From Chondrus crispus (taxonomy: Eukaryota > Rhodophyta > Florideophyceae > Gigartinales > Gigartinaceae), in assembly GCF_000350225.1 (NCBI RefSeq), contig NW_005179032.1:1-64000 (forward strand): a DNA stretch of 64,000 nt, written 5' to 3'. The notes below the pieces were generated by a model. It made no database searches and had not been told where the DNA came from. It was given only the letters and a program-made list of their open reading frames with translations. Shown one piece after another: positions 1-9,148 of the stretch. A program made the position numbers and the translations under genes. The stretch's first letter is position 1. Every line of letters begins with the position of its first letter.

Positions 1-39
1 GGATCTCACCGGTCGTGTTCAAGTCTGGAAAGTAAACGA
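1..39 (-). repeat. left arm of a 39-nt inverted repeat
   Basis: The reverse complement of 39-1 matches 5225-5263 at 38 of 39 positions; the single difference is G/A near the inner GGT-R-AGATCC. Read on the minus strand it would encode a peptide like VYFPDLNTTGEI, which matches the C-terminal part of the transposase at 3088-5319. The arm may therefore be the edge of a longer inverted copy to the left of the window. Confidence 0.8.
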
Positions 40-41
40 AC

Positions 42-2384
42 TCATTTCTCCAATGCAAAGCACTTCTCCGAGCAAACCGCAACCATTTCTCGTGACTCGA
101 CGCTTACGTTTCTCACGACTTTGGCCCAGTCACATAAGTCATGCATTCCTACGCCGCATGCTTTGCACGAAAACGAAGTTTCCAATCCCGGAAAGCGACA
201 ATGCTTCTCCCCAATCCCACAGAACATTCCTTCTTTCTCCTTTTCATTGTCGGTTTCCTTTATTCCTCCCCGAGTATATCTCTCCAGTTTTCTTCGCTTG
301 AAGGCTTGCTCTTGAACGGATGCGACTAACCTCCTTTTTGCCGCTCCGAAAATTTCCGAGTCATCTTCTAACGCGATGTATTGGATACCTAAGTCCAAAC
401 ATGCCAAACCTATGGACATGGAGCCTGCTCTAGGATTATAACAGATACCTGCAGGTTTGCACCACTGCTCGAGAATAGATACACTGAGATTCTTTTCAAG
501 GTCTCTAACTTTAAGGATTTTGCCTTGTTCACAGCAGAGGGGATTTCGCGATTGTTGCACGTTTGTGACACAGTTCACCCACGACGGAAGGGTTGAGCTT
601 CTGTAACCTTTTGCAAATGAGTAGTGATGCTTTTGCCTGCGATCTGGTGATCTCCAGAATACTGCTGCGATGAAGCCTGACTCTTGAGGATGCTGCGATA
701 GTGTCCTTCTCTTGATTGTTGAAGGATCCTGTATGTAAAGCATGGGGTGCTTCATCATTTCCATGCCCTCCGCACACACAACTGAAAAAAGCTTCGAGAA
801 GTGAATAAAATTGCACACGATATAGCACACGCCGCTCTGTTTCATCGCCATACCGCAGTGACGTACAACCTGTTTCAGGCAGTCCTCATTGGATTCATCA
901 TCTTGTAGAACAGTCATGACCATATCGGCTTTCCCCTGCACCATTTTCCACTCATCGTGTTGTGTCATGAATTCCTCAAGTGTAGCCTGCACAATCTTCC
1001 ACCCAACCGGTAATAATTGAGATGCCTCAATTAGTGGCGCTGCCTCTGCAGTTGATTCAACTGGTCTCTCATTGTTCTGTTCAGAGGGCCCGTCTGAGTA
1101 TTGACTGTGCGATGAGAGGGATTCTTTGGCCATAGAGCCCTCTTCTTCACTGTCTTTTGAGCTTCCATTCTCTGAGGTACCCGGAGATGATAGTTGAGTG
1201 TCTGAATCAATCGCAGGATGTTTATTTAGATCTGATTGCTCACTGTTCTCTTGAGGTATTTGTTGCAATCTTTTTCGGGCGATTTCCAAATGGTTAGTCC
1301 CATTCGGCACCAGATTTCTGCAAGCAGTTTCAAGTGGTTGTATAAGGTGCTTGCTGAACGCATGTTCCTGCATTTGGATATCCAGCAGCTGCGTACACGT
1401 GATTCTTTCTGCAATTGTGGTCATCTCCCTGGGGATTTCGTCGTAATCACAAAGGGTCTTGAATTTTTGAAGCTCTTTAATTGCTCGGCGTAATTGCACC
1501 AACTGTGTTGAAACATCTTTGGGGAGAAGCGGCTTCGGAGAAGGCAAGCAATCTTGATAGTACCTGATAAATCGTTTCACCAACATTAGACATTCTTCTG
1601 CCGTCACTCTTTTGGGAATTGCTCGCAAATTTGCCAATGTGAACGCAACTTGCAAGCCTCCATCATCATTGCACATGAAATCCCGTAAGTAGTCAACCGT
1701 AGAAATGGGAAGCTTGCGAGCAACCCCCAAGATTTGGCGCTTGGTTTCAATTTGTTTGCTCATAACCTCGTTATCCTGAACCCCTCTTGCAGTACTTGAC
1801 ACCAGCCGACGAGCAACTTCGGTCGCTGATAAACTTTTTTGCGGCCTTTGGCTCAACCAGGTATTCAGCTCAACGTCGTATTCGTGGCAGCGTAGGAGCG
1901 TTGCGAGGAAAGACGGCGGCACACAAAAAGAGTGCAGAGCGTTTCTCGAAAGTCCATATGCAATCTCATCTTGGGCTGGCATCGACATTACCAATTCACC
2001 TTTCAACTTGAAATCCGTTATCAAAACTCCCTCCTCCATTAGCTGTATCGCTACTCTTTTGCGGATGTGTCCATCATAGCAAAAGCGATACCCTCCAGCG
2101 CGTCCATCTGTCTCTTCTCTTATCACTGCTCGTGCCACTTCTGATGCCTTTTCAGGCGTGTAGCAATGTGGCTCTCTCTCAAAGAGTAGCTGTATTTCAG
2201 GAACAGTAGCCACTCGACATGATATGAGATAAGTGCTGACATATCCATTTTGCAGGAAACCCTCTCTGACAATATCTTCATCTCGAGGAAGAATTGGCCT
2301 GGAGTACCAGAGATTGACGATTTTACGCGGATCGACGTATTCAGTCACAATATCACTCGTACCCTCACTTCCTGTAACCTTCAT
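42..2384 (-). CDS. ParB-like / degenerate DNA methyltransferase-like / zinc-finger protein
   Basis: An intact 780-codon frame starting at an ATG. Residues about 15-130 resemble a ParB-type N-terminal module, with a VDPRKIVN-like start, LQNGYVSTYL, and YDGHIRKRVA as the counterpart of the 'GHHRR' segment. The middle (about 370-450) is acidic, Ser-rich and probably disordered. Residues about 480-720 follow the order of a beta-class amino-methyltransferase. A motif IV-like stretch, DMVMTVLQDDE, comes first where DPPY is expected. Later come NPRAGSMSIGLACLDLG and a YIALEDDSEIFGAAKRRL segment, which strongly recall the SAM-binding motif I region. The tail (about 720-780) has a Cys/His cluster (C-x6-C, CKAC, H-x2-C, C-x3-C). 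Loss of DPPY suggests it binds DNA or SAM without methylating, or is very divergent. Its divergent neighbour is a transposase, so it is probably transposon-encoded. Family assignment is by eye. Confidence 0.55.
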   Translation of the reverse strand: MKVTGSEGTSDIVTEYVDPRKIVNLWYSRPILPRDEDIVREGFLQNGYVSTYLISCRVATVPEIQLLFEREPHCYTPEKASEVARAVIREETDGRAGGYRFCYDGHIRKRVAIQLMEEGVLITDFKLKGELVMSMPAQDEIAYGLSRNALHSFCVPPSFLATLLRCHEYDVELNTWLSQRPQKSLSATEVARRLVSSTARGVQDNEVMSKQIETKRQILGVARKLPISTVDYLRDFMCNDDGGLQVAFTLANLRAIPKRVTAEECLMLVKRFIRYYQDCLPSPKPLLPKDVSTQLVQLRRAIKELQKFKTLCDYDEIPREMTTIAERITCTQLLDIQMQEHAFSKHLIQPLETACRNLVPNGTNHLEIARKRLQQIPQENSEQSDLNKHPAIDSDTQLSSPGTSENGSSKDSEEEGSMAKESLSSHSQYSDGPSEQNNERPVESTAEAAPLIEASQLLPVGWKIVQATLEEFMTQHDEWKMVQGKADMVMTVLQDDESNEDCLKQVVRHCGMAMKQSGVCYIVCNFIHFSKLFSVVCAEGMEMMKHPMLYIQDPSTIKRRTLSQHPQESGFIAAVFWRSPDRRQKHHYSFAKGYRSSTLPSWVNCVTNVQQSRNPLCCEQGKILKVRDLEKNLSVSILEQWCKPAGICYNPRAGSMSIGLACLDLGIQYIALEDDSEIFGAAKRRLVASVQEQAFKRRKLERYTRGGIKETDNEKEKEGMFCGIGEKHCRFPGLETSFSCKACGVGMHDLCDWAKVVRNVSVESREMVAVCSEKCFALEK

Positions 2385-3087
2385 GACTGCAAGACTTTCT
2401 GCCTCGCTTTAGTTGCAGGATTTGGATATCCTAAAAGGCAATGCCGCGAGTCTTCTGACTTAAGCAAAGGCTTCTGGAAATTGTTGCGACTGTTGTTTTT
2501 TGTAGGCATAAAAACCATCGTAAGCGAATGAGAGAATAAACACGGCTCATTCCGAAGATTTGAACAGTTGAGTTCAAACATTTGAACAAGTGGATCGAAT
2601 GTGAGAGTTTCGGAAAGGGTTGGGAGGGCAGTTGATATAGATATCAGTTATCGTCCTGAACAAATTCCTTTCCGCTCTACCACGATTTCCCGTCTTTTGA
2701 CGAAACATTTCCGTAAGAATCGCAATATTTGCTTCGTGAAGGAAAAAATTTGTCACTGTCAAGGCATTTGACAGGCGTAGAAAAGGACTTTGATAAATTC
2801 TTCGAAGTGTAACCTTCAGAAAAAAAATGAAACGCAACAGCAGAGGAAGCTGATATAGATCCCTGACGCCTACTCTTTCGAAAACACAACACAGTGAGCT
2901 GGGCTGCTGACTTTTTGCTTCCAGCCGAATACCAGTACAGGATAATATCCTGTACTCCTGTACTGGTATTCGGCTGCGCCTTCTTGACCCCACACCGCAG
3001 TGCGTGCTTGCCCAAAGTCCATACTTGCAGGTCCGTCATGACTATCTGAAGCGTTGAACCCGAGAGACATGCACATAGAGCGATATC
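2385..3087. promoter_or_regulatory. divergent intergenic region between the two transposon genes
   Basis: This 703-bp AT-richer spacer separates the start codons of two divergently oriented genes and presumably carries both promoters. No convincing TATA box could be fixed by eye. Its main structural feature is the long hairpin at 2922-2976. Confidence 0.4.
2922..2976. repeat. 21-bp-arm hairpin in the divergent promoter region
   Basis: The arms 2922-2942 and 2956-2976 are perfect reverse complements (CAGCCGAATACCAGTACAGG plus A), separated by 13 nt. The left arm end and spacer also form a competing 8-bp palindrome (ACAGGATA-A-TATCCTGT), so two alternative foldings are possible. Confidence 0.85.
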
Positions 3088-5319
3088 ATGACAACGTTAG
3101 ACGATACTCCTCCCCTATCAAAAGTCCCAATCGAGCTCGATCGCAAAACATTGAAGTCGCGATTACAGAAGAGACGACGCCAATCCATCAAAAATATCAA
3201 CAATTGGATGCCAAAACGGTGTTGCAAGCGTCTTTGCGTCTTCGAAGTCGGTACAGAGAAGTGTAGGGCAATGCGAGAGAATTTCCTGTCAATTTCTCGT
3301 GATGAAAGAAAGGCACGCCTCGCCGATCTAATCGTTCCAGATCCACAGTGCTCACAGCGATACTTCTACTGTGACGGCTGGCAGGTTTGTTGGAGAATGG
3401 TGATTGACACTCTGGAAGTGTCAAGGACCATGATTGCCAATGTCATGGAACTACCTTCAGCGAACGCTTCCCACCTCCCCGGGAGAATGGGGGGATCGGA
3501 TGGGAGCTCAACTAAAAAATCTTCGGTGATTTCATTCCTGCGAGCCTTAGCAGACGATCTTGGAGATGAAATGCCGCACAGCATCGAGCGGCACCTCCCA
3601 CATGGAAATAAATACCTGGTTTACACGCTCTTTCGAGAGAATGAAGGGATGTATGGCCGTCGAGCGTGCTCTTCTTCTCACTTTTATGAAACTTGGAAAC
3701 GGTATGCCTCACATATCAAGTGTAGACGAAGACACGGCTTTTCGGTTTGTGACACGTGCACAAGCTTTAAGGAGGGTTTGCTATCAATTGCTAGGAAGAC
3801 AGGATATGAAAAAACTTGAGAAAAACTTAAGAAAGGATTCCGCGCACATCTGCAGCAAATACACTCTGAGAGAGCAGAATATCGACTCATTCAGTCAAAA
3901 GCAATTGACACGCCCCAGGAAATTCTTTCTGTAATTATTGACGGGGCCGACCAGGCGAGGTTTGGACTACCGCGCTTCTATACGACGACAAAAAGAGATA
4001 CGGGGAAGCCTCTCAAGCAGAAGGTCACTGGTGTTTGCTATCACGGGGCACTTTCTGGACAGCCTTTCGTTTGTTTTTTCACGTCAGCGGACAACATCCC
4101 CTCAGGTGCAAATCAAACAATTGATGCGCTATGCCGCTCGCTTTTACTGTTGCGAGATGCGAGAAGAGCTCAAGGTATGAGTTCTTTTCCTAAAGAGCTG
4201 AATGTTCAGCTAGATAATACGTCAAAAGACAACAAGAATCGCTTCTTTTTTGCATTTTGTGATTACATGGTGCATAAAGGGCTCTTCCACCGCATTTTTG
4301 TAAACTTTCTACCGGTTGGGCACACACATGAGGACATTGACCGCCGATTCAGACGAATTTCTGTCTTCATGCGGGATAGGAATACAGCCTGTGTTTCGGA
4401 ACTTCACAGGCACATTGTTGAAAGTCAAGGGAGAAACTCCGCATCAGTACAAAACAACATACACGCCAGCCGCGTCTCTGGTATGAACAATTTTTCAGGT
4501 GCCTGTGAACAACAAAGTGCAGTGGCATTGAGAACCAACAACATGCTCGCGTTCAGAAAGTTCGTCTTCGAGCGGGATGATTCCCATGAGCTCGAAGGAG
4601 GTGGTTCTCACGTTACCTGCCTGGTCGGGTATAAAATGGTGGAAAAGAGGGAAGCGCTTCAGAAACTTGATAGAACCGAAGGATTCATTGGTTCTTTTCT
4701 CCGTTTTGTTCCAGATATGAGAAAAGCACCAGTCATACAAACAAACAAGCCCTCCCAAGTTGACATCAGCGCGTATCGCAAGCGCATAAATGTGACAGAG
4801 AAAAGAATTGGATGTAGAGAAAATGTGTTATCGCTTCTTTCTGAAATAGACTCAATGGAAAGCAAAGAGTCCGCCCCGCCGGAGTGGGACTTCCATCATT
4901 TTGCTTCTTTTTGCGATGATTGCGGCGAACTTGAGGCATCATATGATGATTCGGAAAGCGGATTGGCTCTGGCGGACACGTGCTCGTATGATAGGGGCAG
5001 CATGGTGACTGTGAACTGCGGGTCAAACGTGACCGAAGTGACACCATTTTGGTTGGGAAGAATTGAACATGTTGAGAATGCAAATAGCAACAACGTCGTT
5101 TTAACTGTTCGGTGGTTCGAACTTGTACAGGGACAGAAAAGAGGAAGCTTGTGCTACACTGGGCGTTACGCCCCCATGAAACAAAACGATCAATCACAGA
5201 GTGATATACCCTCAGCAGCAGTTCTCGTTTACTTTCCAGACTTGAACACGACCGGTAAGATCCCCGATGTTGTCCAGCGCCTTACCAGGGAAGCGCTAGA
5301 CCCATTTGGAGAAGGTTGA
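3088..5319 (+). pseudogene. DDE-type transposase with GHTHEDID motif (DUF7869-like), one in-frame stop
   Basis: A single reading frame of 743 codons from ATG 3088 to 5319, broken only by TGA at 3817-3819. Downstream of the stop the frame continues with clear family signatures: IIDGAD (Asp about residue 285), QLDNTSKDNKNR (Asp about 376) and VGHTHEDIDRRF (about 410-419). The last is diagnostic of the DUF7869-type transposase-like domain, and the spaced acidic residues suggest an RNase H-fold DDE/DDD catalytic core. Cysteine pairs near SVCDTCTSF may bind zinc. The TGA replaces a codon in a charged helix (KT-stop-EKLKKG), which CGA or TGG could give by one transition. It may be a recent pseudogene, a readthrough case or a sequence error. 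The role, DNA transposition, is inferred from the family. Confidence 0.6.
5225..5263 (+). repeat. right arm of the 39-nt inverted repeat
   Basis: Matches the reverse complement of the first 39 bases of the window with one mismatch. It lies within the 3' coding part of the transposase (LVYFPDLNTTGKI). Confidence 0.8.
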
Positions 5320-5631
5320 AGACCCTCTTCCAGTTTGATGAAGGTTGTGCGGCGGCGGCATTTCATGTTTGGGTTGGGGGGGATGGGTGCCAGGGGGGTA
5401 CAAAGGGGGGCGGAATGGGTGAGGATGGAGGTTTTTGTTTTTTCGTTTCGACAGGACAGAGGGAGGAGGTGGTGACGTGGTGGGACGGAGGAGCACGCTT
5501 GGGGAATGGTTGGAAGGGGTCAAGCTGCACGCCGGCGCACATCTCAACGAAGTCGTGCAGCATGCCCTTTTGGAGGAGCCTGCATGCTCTTCACATAACA
5601 CGCTCCCCGCGCTCACGAGCAAGTAGAGCCT
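5320..5631. other. G-rich spacer, no gene recognised
   Basis: Strongly G-skewed on the plus strand around 5375-5440, with several runs of five to seven G separated by short spacers. Open frames on the opposite strand here are proline-rich and low in complexity, so I do not call them genes. Confidence 0.5.
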
Positions 5632-5712
5632 ATTAATTGCGAGCGGGGTCTCTTGGACGCGCTCGTGCAGCTCGCGGATGAGGGCGACTCGGCGCACGCT
5701 CTCCATGACGTA
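5632..5712 (-). pseudogene. coding fragment A of a duplicated 'HERVQETPL' motif
   Basis: The minus-strand translation reads YVMESVRRVALIRELHERV followed by QETPLAI. A diverged second copy (YFMERATRR, then IRKRHERVQETPLVI across a small frameshift) lies at 7604-7740 on the same strand. The protein family is not recognised. Conservation at the peptide level suggests remains of a duplicated gene. Confidence 0.4.
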
Positions 5713-5787
5713 ATGCTGTGTGGGGCTGTGCGTTTGCTCAGTACACGGCACCTTACACGCCCCAAAAATAAACGAATTCAGGCGAAA

Positions 5788-6260
5788 ATGTTTTTCGACG
5801 TAGGGAATGGGAAATTCGTACCCAGTACCGTAGTCACCTTTTATAAGAAGCCGAAGCCGCGCAAAATCGTAGAGCTTTCCGATGGCGTCTTTATCGCTCT
5901 CTACGAGGAGGACACCTTTGTCTCAGATTTGAAGAATAACTCGCGACTCTTGCTCACGGCTTCGGATGACCAGTTGCTGAACACCAATGACTTAGACTCG
6001 GGGCATGCTGCAAAGACATGTCGGGGGCATGAAGGGTTGGTTCTGAGTGCGGCCGGGTCAGATGATTCGGAGTTTATTGTGAGCGGGGGAGTGATAGGAC
6101 TGTCAATATTTGGGATCGGCGGATGGGGGAAACTTTGTATATCTGTAAGGGACACCGAGATTCGGTTTGGGGAACGACGTTTGAAATGAAGGGGATGAAG
6201 ACAGTAGCGGTTTATGATGATGGGTCTATTAGCGCTATAGATTGCAGCGGCAAGGTTTGA
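5788..6260 (+). pseudogene. WD40-repeat protein remnant
   Basis: From ATG 5788 the frame encodes a short N-terminal region followed by WD40-like blades: LLLTASDDQLL, then GHEGLVLSAAGSDDSEFIVSGG. After a frame change near 6120-6130 it continues with GETLYICKGHRDSVWGTTF and VAVYDDGSISAIDCSGKV, ending in TGA at 6258. GH-x-SV-x-W spacing and D-G-S-I segments are typical of WD40 repeats. Only about two or three blades are left and the frame is broken, so this is a degraded or partial gene. Its original function cannot be inferred. Confidence 0.45.
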
Positions 6261-6460
6261 TCAAAGCGAAATTCAGAGGCACGGAAGGAAGTTAGGTGAA
6301 CCTCGAGCACCGAACGCGGAGTTGAACATAACGAAGCTGGGAAGCCAATGTGTACTAAGATGTCGGGATGTGTCGACTAGACGATTCAACTTTAGTGTAC
6401 AACCCAGTGGAGAAGGTGGCAAAGGGCAAGGTGAGGAGATGGGCTTAAGGAACTAGCATG

Positions 6461-6815
6461 CTAATAAATGAGAAAGTGGTATGACGCCTCTTTCGTAGAA
6501 GAAAGCGCGATGTACAAGAGTGTTGTACAAATACAGAAAAGTATACAGGTAGACCAGGTGGAGCGAGAACCGAAAAAGGAGGGCATGAGGGTGGCGTCTT
6601 GGTGTGAACAAAATTGCGAAAGAAATGTGCGCAGTACCGGCTTGGCGAGCAGGTACTCCTCGACGAGGACCTCGTCGAGCTGCAGCGAGTCGAGCTCGTG
6701 CTGCAGGCCGAGGACTGCGGGTCAGACATGAGCGAGCGGCCCGGGCCGGAGTCCATGAAGTCGACCTCGGAGAAGTTGCGCGACTGGATGCGGCGGCGGG
6801 AGCCGCCGGGGGCCA
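6461..6815 (-). pseudogene. unidentified gene fragment with one frame change
   Basis: The minus strand encodes FSEVDFMDSGPGRSLMSD, then after a frame change VLGLQHELDSLQLDEVLVEE and YLLAKPVLRTFLSQF, and ends at a stop at 6461. The leucine-rich amphipathic stretch looks like genuine protein sequence and differs from the low-complexity frames around it. No family is recognised. It may belong to the same decayed gene as the neighbouring HERVQETPL fragments. Confidence 0.3.
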
Positions 6816-7123
6816 CTTCACCCCCTGCAGGGGGGTGAAGAGGCGATGGTTGGGGCCGAGAGGTGCGAGGGGCGGGAAGTGAGAGGGTAAAGAGGCGGTG
6901 GTAAGATGCGGGAAATGTGTGGTCGGGTGGAACGGGGAGAAGCGGGATCCTTTTGTTCAATGCGGGGCGGGGATGGGTGACGGCGCCCGCGGGACGGTGG
7001 TGCGGGTGTAAGTGCGCAGCATGACGGAGGGGTCGGAGCGGGGAGCAGCTGAACAAGAACACAAACCACAGTTTTGCTGTTCGACATAGCGAAATCGCGC
7101 GGAACGAGACGACGAGAGTAGCG

Positions 7124-7575
7124 CTAAACTCTTTCCGGCGAGTATTGATAAATATGCTCCTTAGCGAGAGGTTGAGTGTGATCGCCGGTGAGCACGTCGT
7201 CCGGGTGGGGTGGCGAGACAGCAGGAGGAAGGAGGATAGTCTTAGTATGGACAGCTGGACTCTTGTCCATGTTTGAGAGCTCTGGAGGCAGCACACAGCA
7301 CCACACACAAGCGAGGATAGTGATGATGGCAGAGCCAGTAGCAATAGAGATGACTGCGATGGCGAGTTTGCGGAGCAACGTACTGGGCGGATGGGAAGGG
7401 AGGGGGCCAGCGCCAGGACCACCCGGTCCATTGCCCCCAGCTAGTCCTGGGGCTGGGGTGCTGTTGTCAGGTGCAGTTGTTGGTGAAGCTTGAAGGGCTG
7501 CTTCTGGCTTTGGACAACCGAGAATGTGAGAAGGAAGACGAAGATGAGAAGGACGAAACGAATGGAGACCGCCAT
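7124..7575 (-). pseudogene. small type I membrane protein with signal peptide, frameshifted
   Basis: ATG at 7575 begins a typical signal peptide (MAVSIRFVLLIFVFLLTFSV, then VQSQ). One base later in register the sequence continues as a Pro/Gly/Ser-rich ectodomain (ALQASPTTAPDNSTPAPGL, GGNGPGGPGAG). A single transmembrane helix follows (LAIAVISIATGSAIITILAC), then a short cytoplasmic tail ending in QYSPERV at the stop at 7124. The order signal peptide, ectodomain, membrane helix, tail is coherent, but the first two parts are out of frame by one nucleotide. Either the gene is broken or the assembly has a single-base error. About 150 residues if joined; function unknown. Confidence 0.45.
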
Positions 7576-7603
7576 GGTGGGCTCACACGACGAAACGGGA
7601 TGA

Positions 7604-7740
7604 AGGGCAATTACGAGCGGGGTCTCCTGGACGCGCTCGTGCCGCTTGCGGATGGGGGCGCCTCGTCGCGCGCTCCATGAAATACACCTCGCTCTGCAGG
7701 CGGTACGTGTCCAGCGCGCGGCACACCAGCGCGCGGCGGG
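7604..7740 (-). pseudogene. coding fragment B of the duplicated 'HERVQETPL' motif
   Basis: The minus-strand reading gives ALDTYRLQSEVYFMERATRR and, shifted, IRKRHERVQETPLVI. It pairs with fragment A at 5632-5712, about 1.9 kb away on the same strand; the shared DNA core is ERVQETPL with flanking similarity. It lies just upstream of the signal-peptide gene on that strand. Confidence 0.35.
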
Positions 7741-7778
7741 ATGTTATTTTTTATGTAATAAGAATATTTATATCCATG

Positions 7779-7829
7779 GATCAGTATTGTGACTCGGGCA
7801 TACCGTATGCCCGAGTCACAATACTGATC
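7779..7829. repeat. 51-bp perfect palindrome
   Basis: The arms 7779-7803 and 7805-7829 are exact 25-bp reverse complements (GATCAGTATTGTGACTCGGG and so on) around a single central C. It sits at the end of the trehalose synthase/phosphatase remnant. Confidence 0.9.
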
Positions 7830-8942
7830 GCGGCGTGGCACGTATGCCGCATACGTCTGAACACTTCAGCCACTGCTGCTCCGTTGTGCACCCCTCGCGG
7901 TCGAACTGAACGTAAAGGAGTTTTTGCCCCATCAAGACCTCTATCGGACTGCCGTGTAGCACCTCCTCGAGCGCTTGCCGAGCATCATGTGCTCGAATCA
8001 CTGGGAAGTCGGGATCAGCATCTCTGAAATGCCACCTATATGCAATCTCTTTCTGCGACAAGAAGCTCGTAGGTGTGCTGTCCTCAATTCATTTCAACAA
8101 CAGACCGGCCAAATCAAGCGCGTCTCTCATTGCAATGAGATCATGGGGGCTTAATGAGTCATCCCAAGTTTCGTCGCGTTTCCCGACTACAGTATTTCCG
8201 GTTGTTTCGAACGTCTCCTCCTCTCCACACTCTAGCAATCCACTCATTCTACAGCCCCCAAACCTCTCCCGTAAAAGGTCTGACCATCGCGCAGAAAACT
8301 CGTGTTCTACGGCAAAACCAAGGCCTACTCTTCTGAACCAATCCATGACTGTGTTCTTTTGCCTCTGTCGCAATGAACACAATATTTTGATCACAACTGG
8401 CAAGACGGCGCAGAACTTCGAGAAGTTACTCAGAGGGTTCCGCCAACTCTGACCGACTCTCAACCGTGGGAAGAGTACCATCGGAATCAAAGGAAAACAA
8501 TCGTTTCTCCTTCGTAGCACGGTATGAATATCTAACATGGTGTGTTGGTATCGGAATTAGTTGTATCGCTTTTGCCTTGCGATTCGCGGAGTATGTGACT
8601 ATATCGTCAATGAATCGAACACCAGATGCGGACGCAGTGTGCAAGTCGACATGGCGGTATACTTTCTGGTGTTTCAACTCTCTCTCGAAGTCGGGCATTT
8701 CCAGGCTCTGAAAAATTGCATCGCTGTCCATTATCAACGTTCCAGAGATTCACTAGCAAAGCACCCGTTAAGTTTTTTGCGGCTCCTGTGAACTCGCTCA
8801 AGATGAGAACACCATTTTGCTCTGTTTCACATATGATGTACACATGACTCACAAGATTCATTCCGTCTCGAAGCGATGTGATTGTAGAACAGCTCCACTG
8901 GAAAAGAGGGGTGGTCTGTTTAGTTCTTGAATGAGCTCTCAA
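7816..8942 (-). pseudogene. trehalose-6-phosphate synthase/phosphatase (class II TPS) remnant
   Basis: Pieces in several minus-strand frames, in correct order, match the C-terminal half of a bifunctional-type trehalose synthase/phosphatase. LRDGMNLVSHVYIICE and GVLILSEFTGAAKNLTGALL come from the glycosyltransferase GT20 domain. FERELKHQKVYRHVDLHTAS and VRFIDDIVTY form the linker. LFSFDSDGTLP is the HAD phosphatase motif I (normally DYDGTL), followed by GFAVEHEFSARW. Finally WHFRDADPDF and PIEVLMGQKLLYVQF come from the C-terminal phosphatase cap. At least three frame changes and several stops interrupt it, and the N-terminal half is absent. This is a dead copy of a host carbohydrate-metabolism gene. 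Confidence 0.75.
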
Positions 8943-9148
8943 ACCAAATTTTCATACGCATCCGATAGCGAGGCGCGGCACCATATCATGGATCATTGCC
9001 TCCGCACTTCATGGGTCAAGATTGTCGAATCTGTAGGTCATCGACATAAACGCAGAGTAGACTGATCTACATAATGACTCCAAGGAGTTATCCACTCTTT
9101 GAAACCGTGAATTTCACAATTTCACAAAAATTACACACTTTGCTGCAG
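8943..9148. other. spacer, nothing recognised
   Basis: AT-rich sequence upstream of the TPS remnant. No coding signal or repeat was noticed. Confidence 0.4.

Larger units (their letters stand above)
1..5319. mobile_element. probable DNA transposon with two divergent genes (left end outside the window)
   Basis: Two long genes point away from each other: a 780-residue ParB/methyltransferase-like protein on the minus strand and a DDE-type transposase on the plus strand. A 703-bp spacer between them holds a long hairpin. A 39-nt inverted repeat (38/39 matches) sits at 1-39 and 5225-5263, just outside the first gene and inside the 3' end of the second. Divergent two-gene organisation with outer inverted repeats is typical of DNA transposons. 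The right arm lies within coding sequence, so the true termini are not defined and the left terminus must lie outside the window. That the two genes form one element is an inference. Confidence 0.45.

Noticed and set aside
1..60. A plus-strand peptide DLTGRVQVWKVNELISPMQ resembling the end of a WD40 blade.
   Set aside because: The same bases, inverted at 5225-5263, lie in a long transposase frame on the other strand, which explains them better.
6445..7431. A 328-codon minus-strand frame.
   Set aside because: It runs through the signal-peptide gene and other fragments in a different register, is Ser/Pro-rich and shows no motif.
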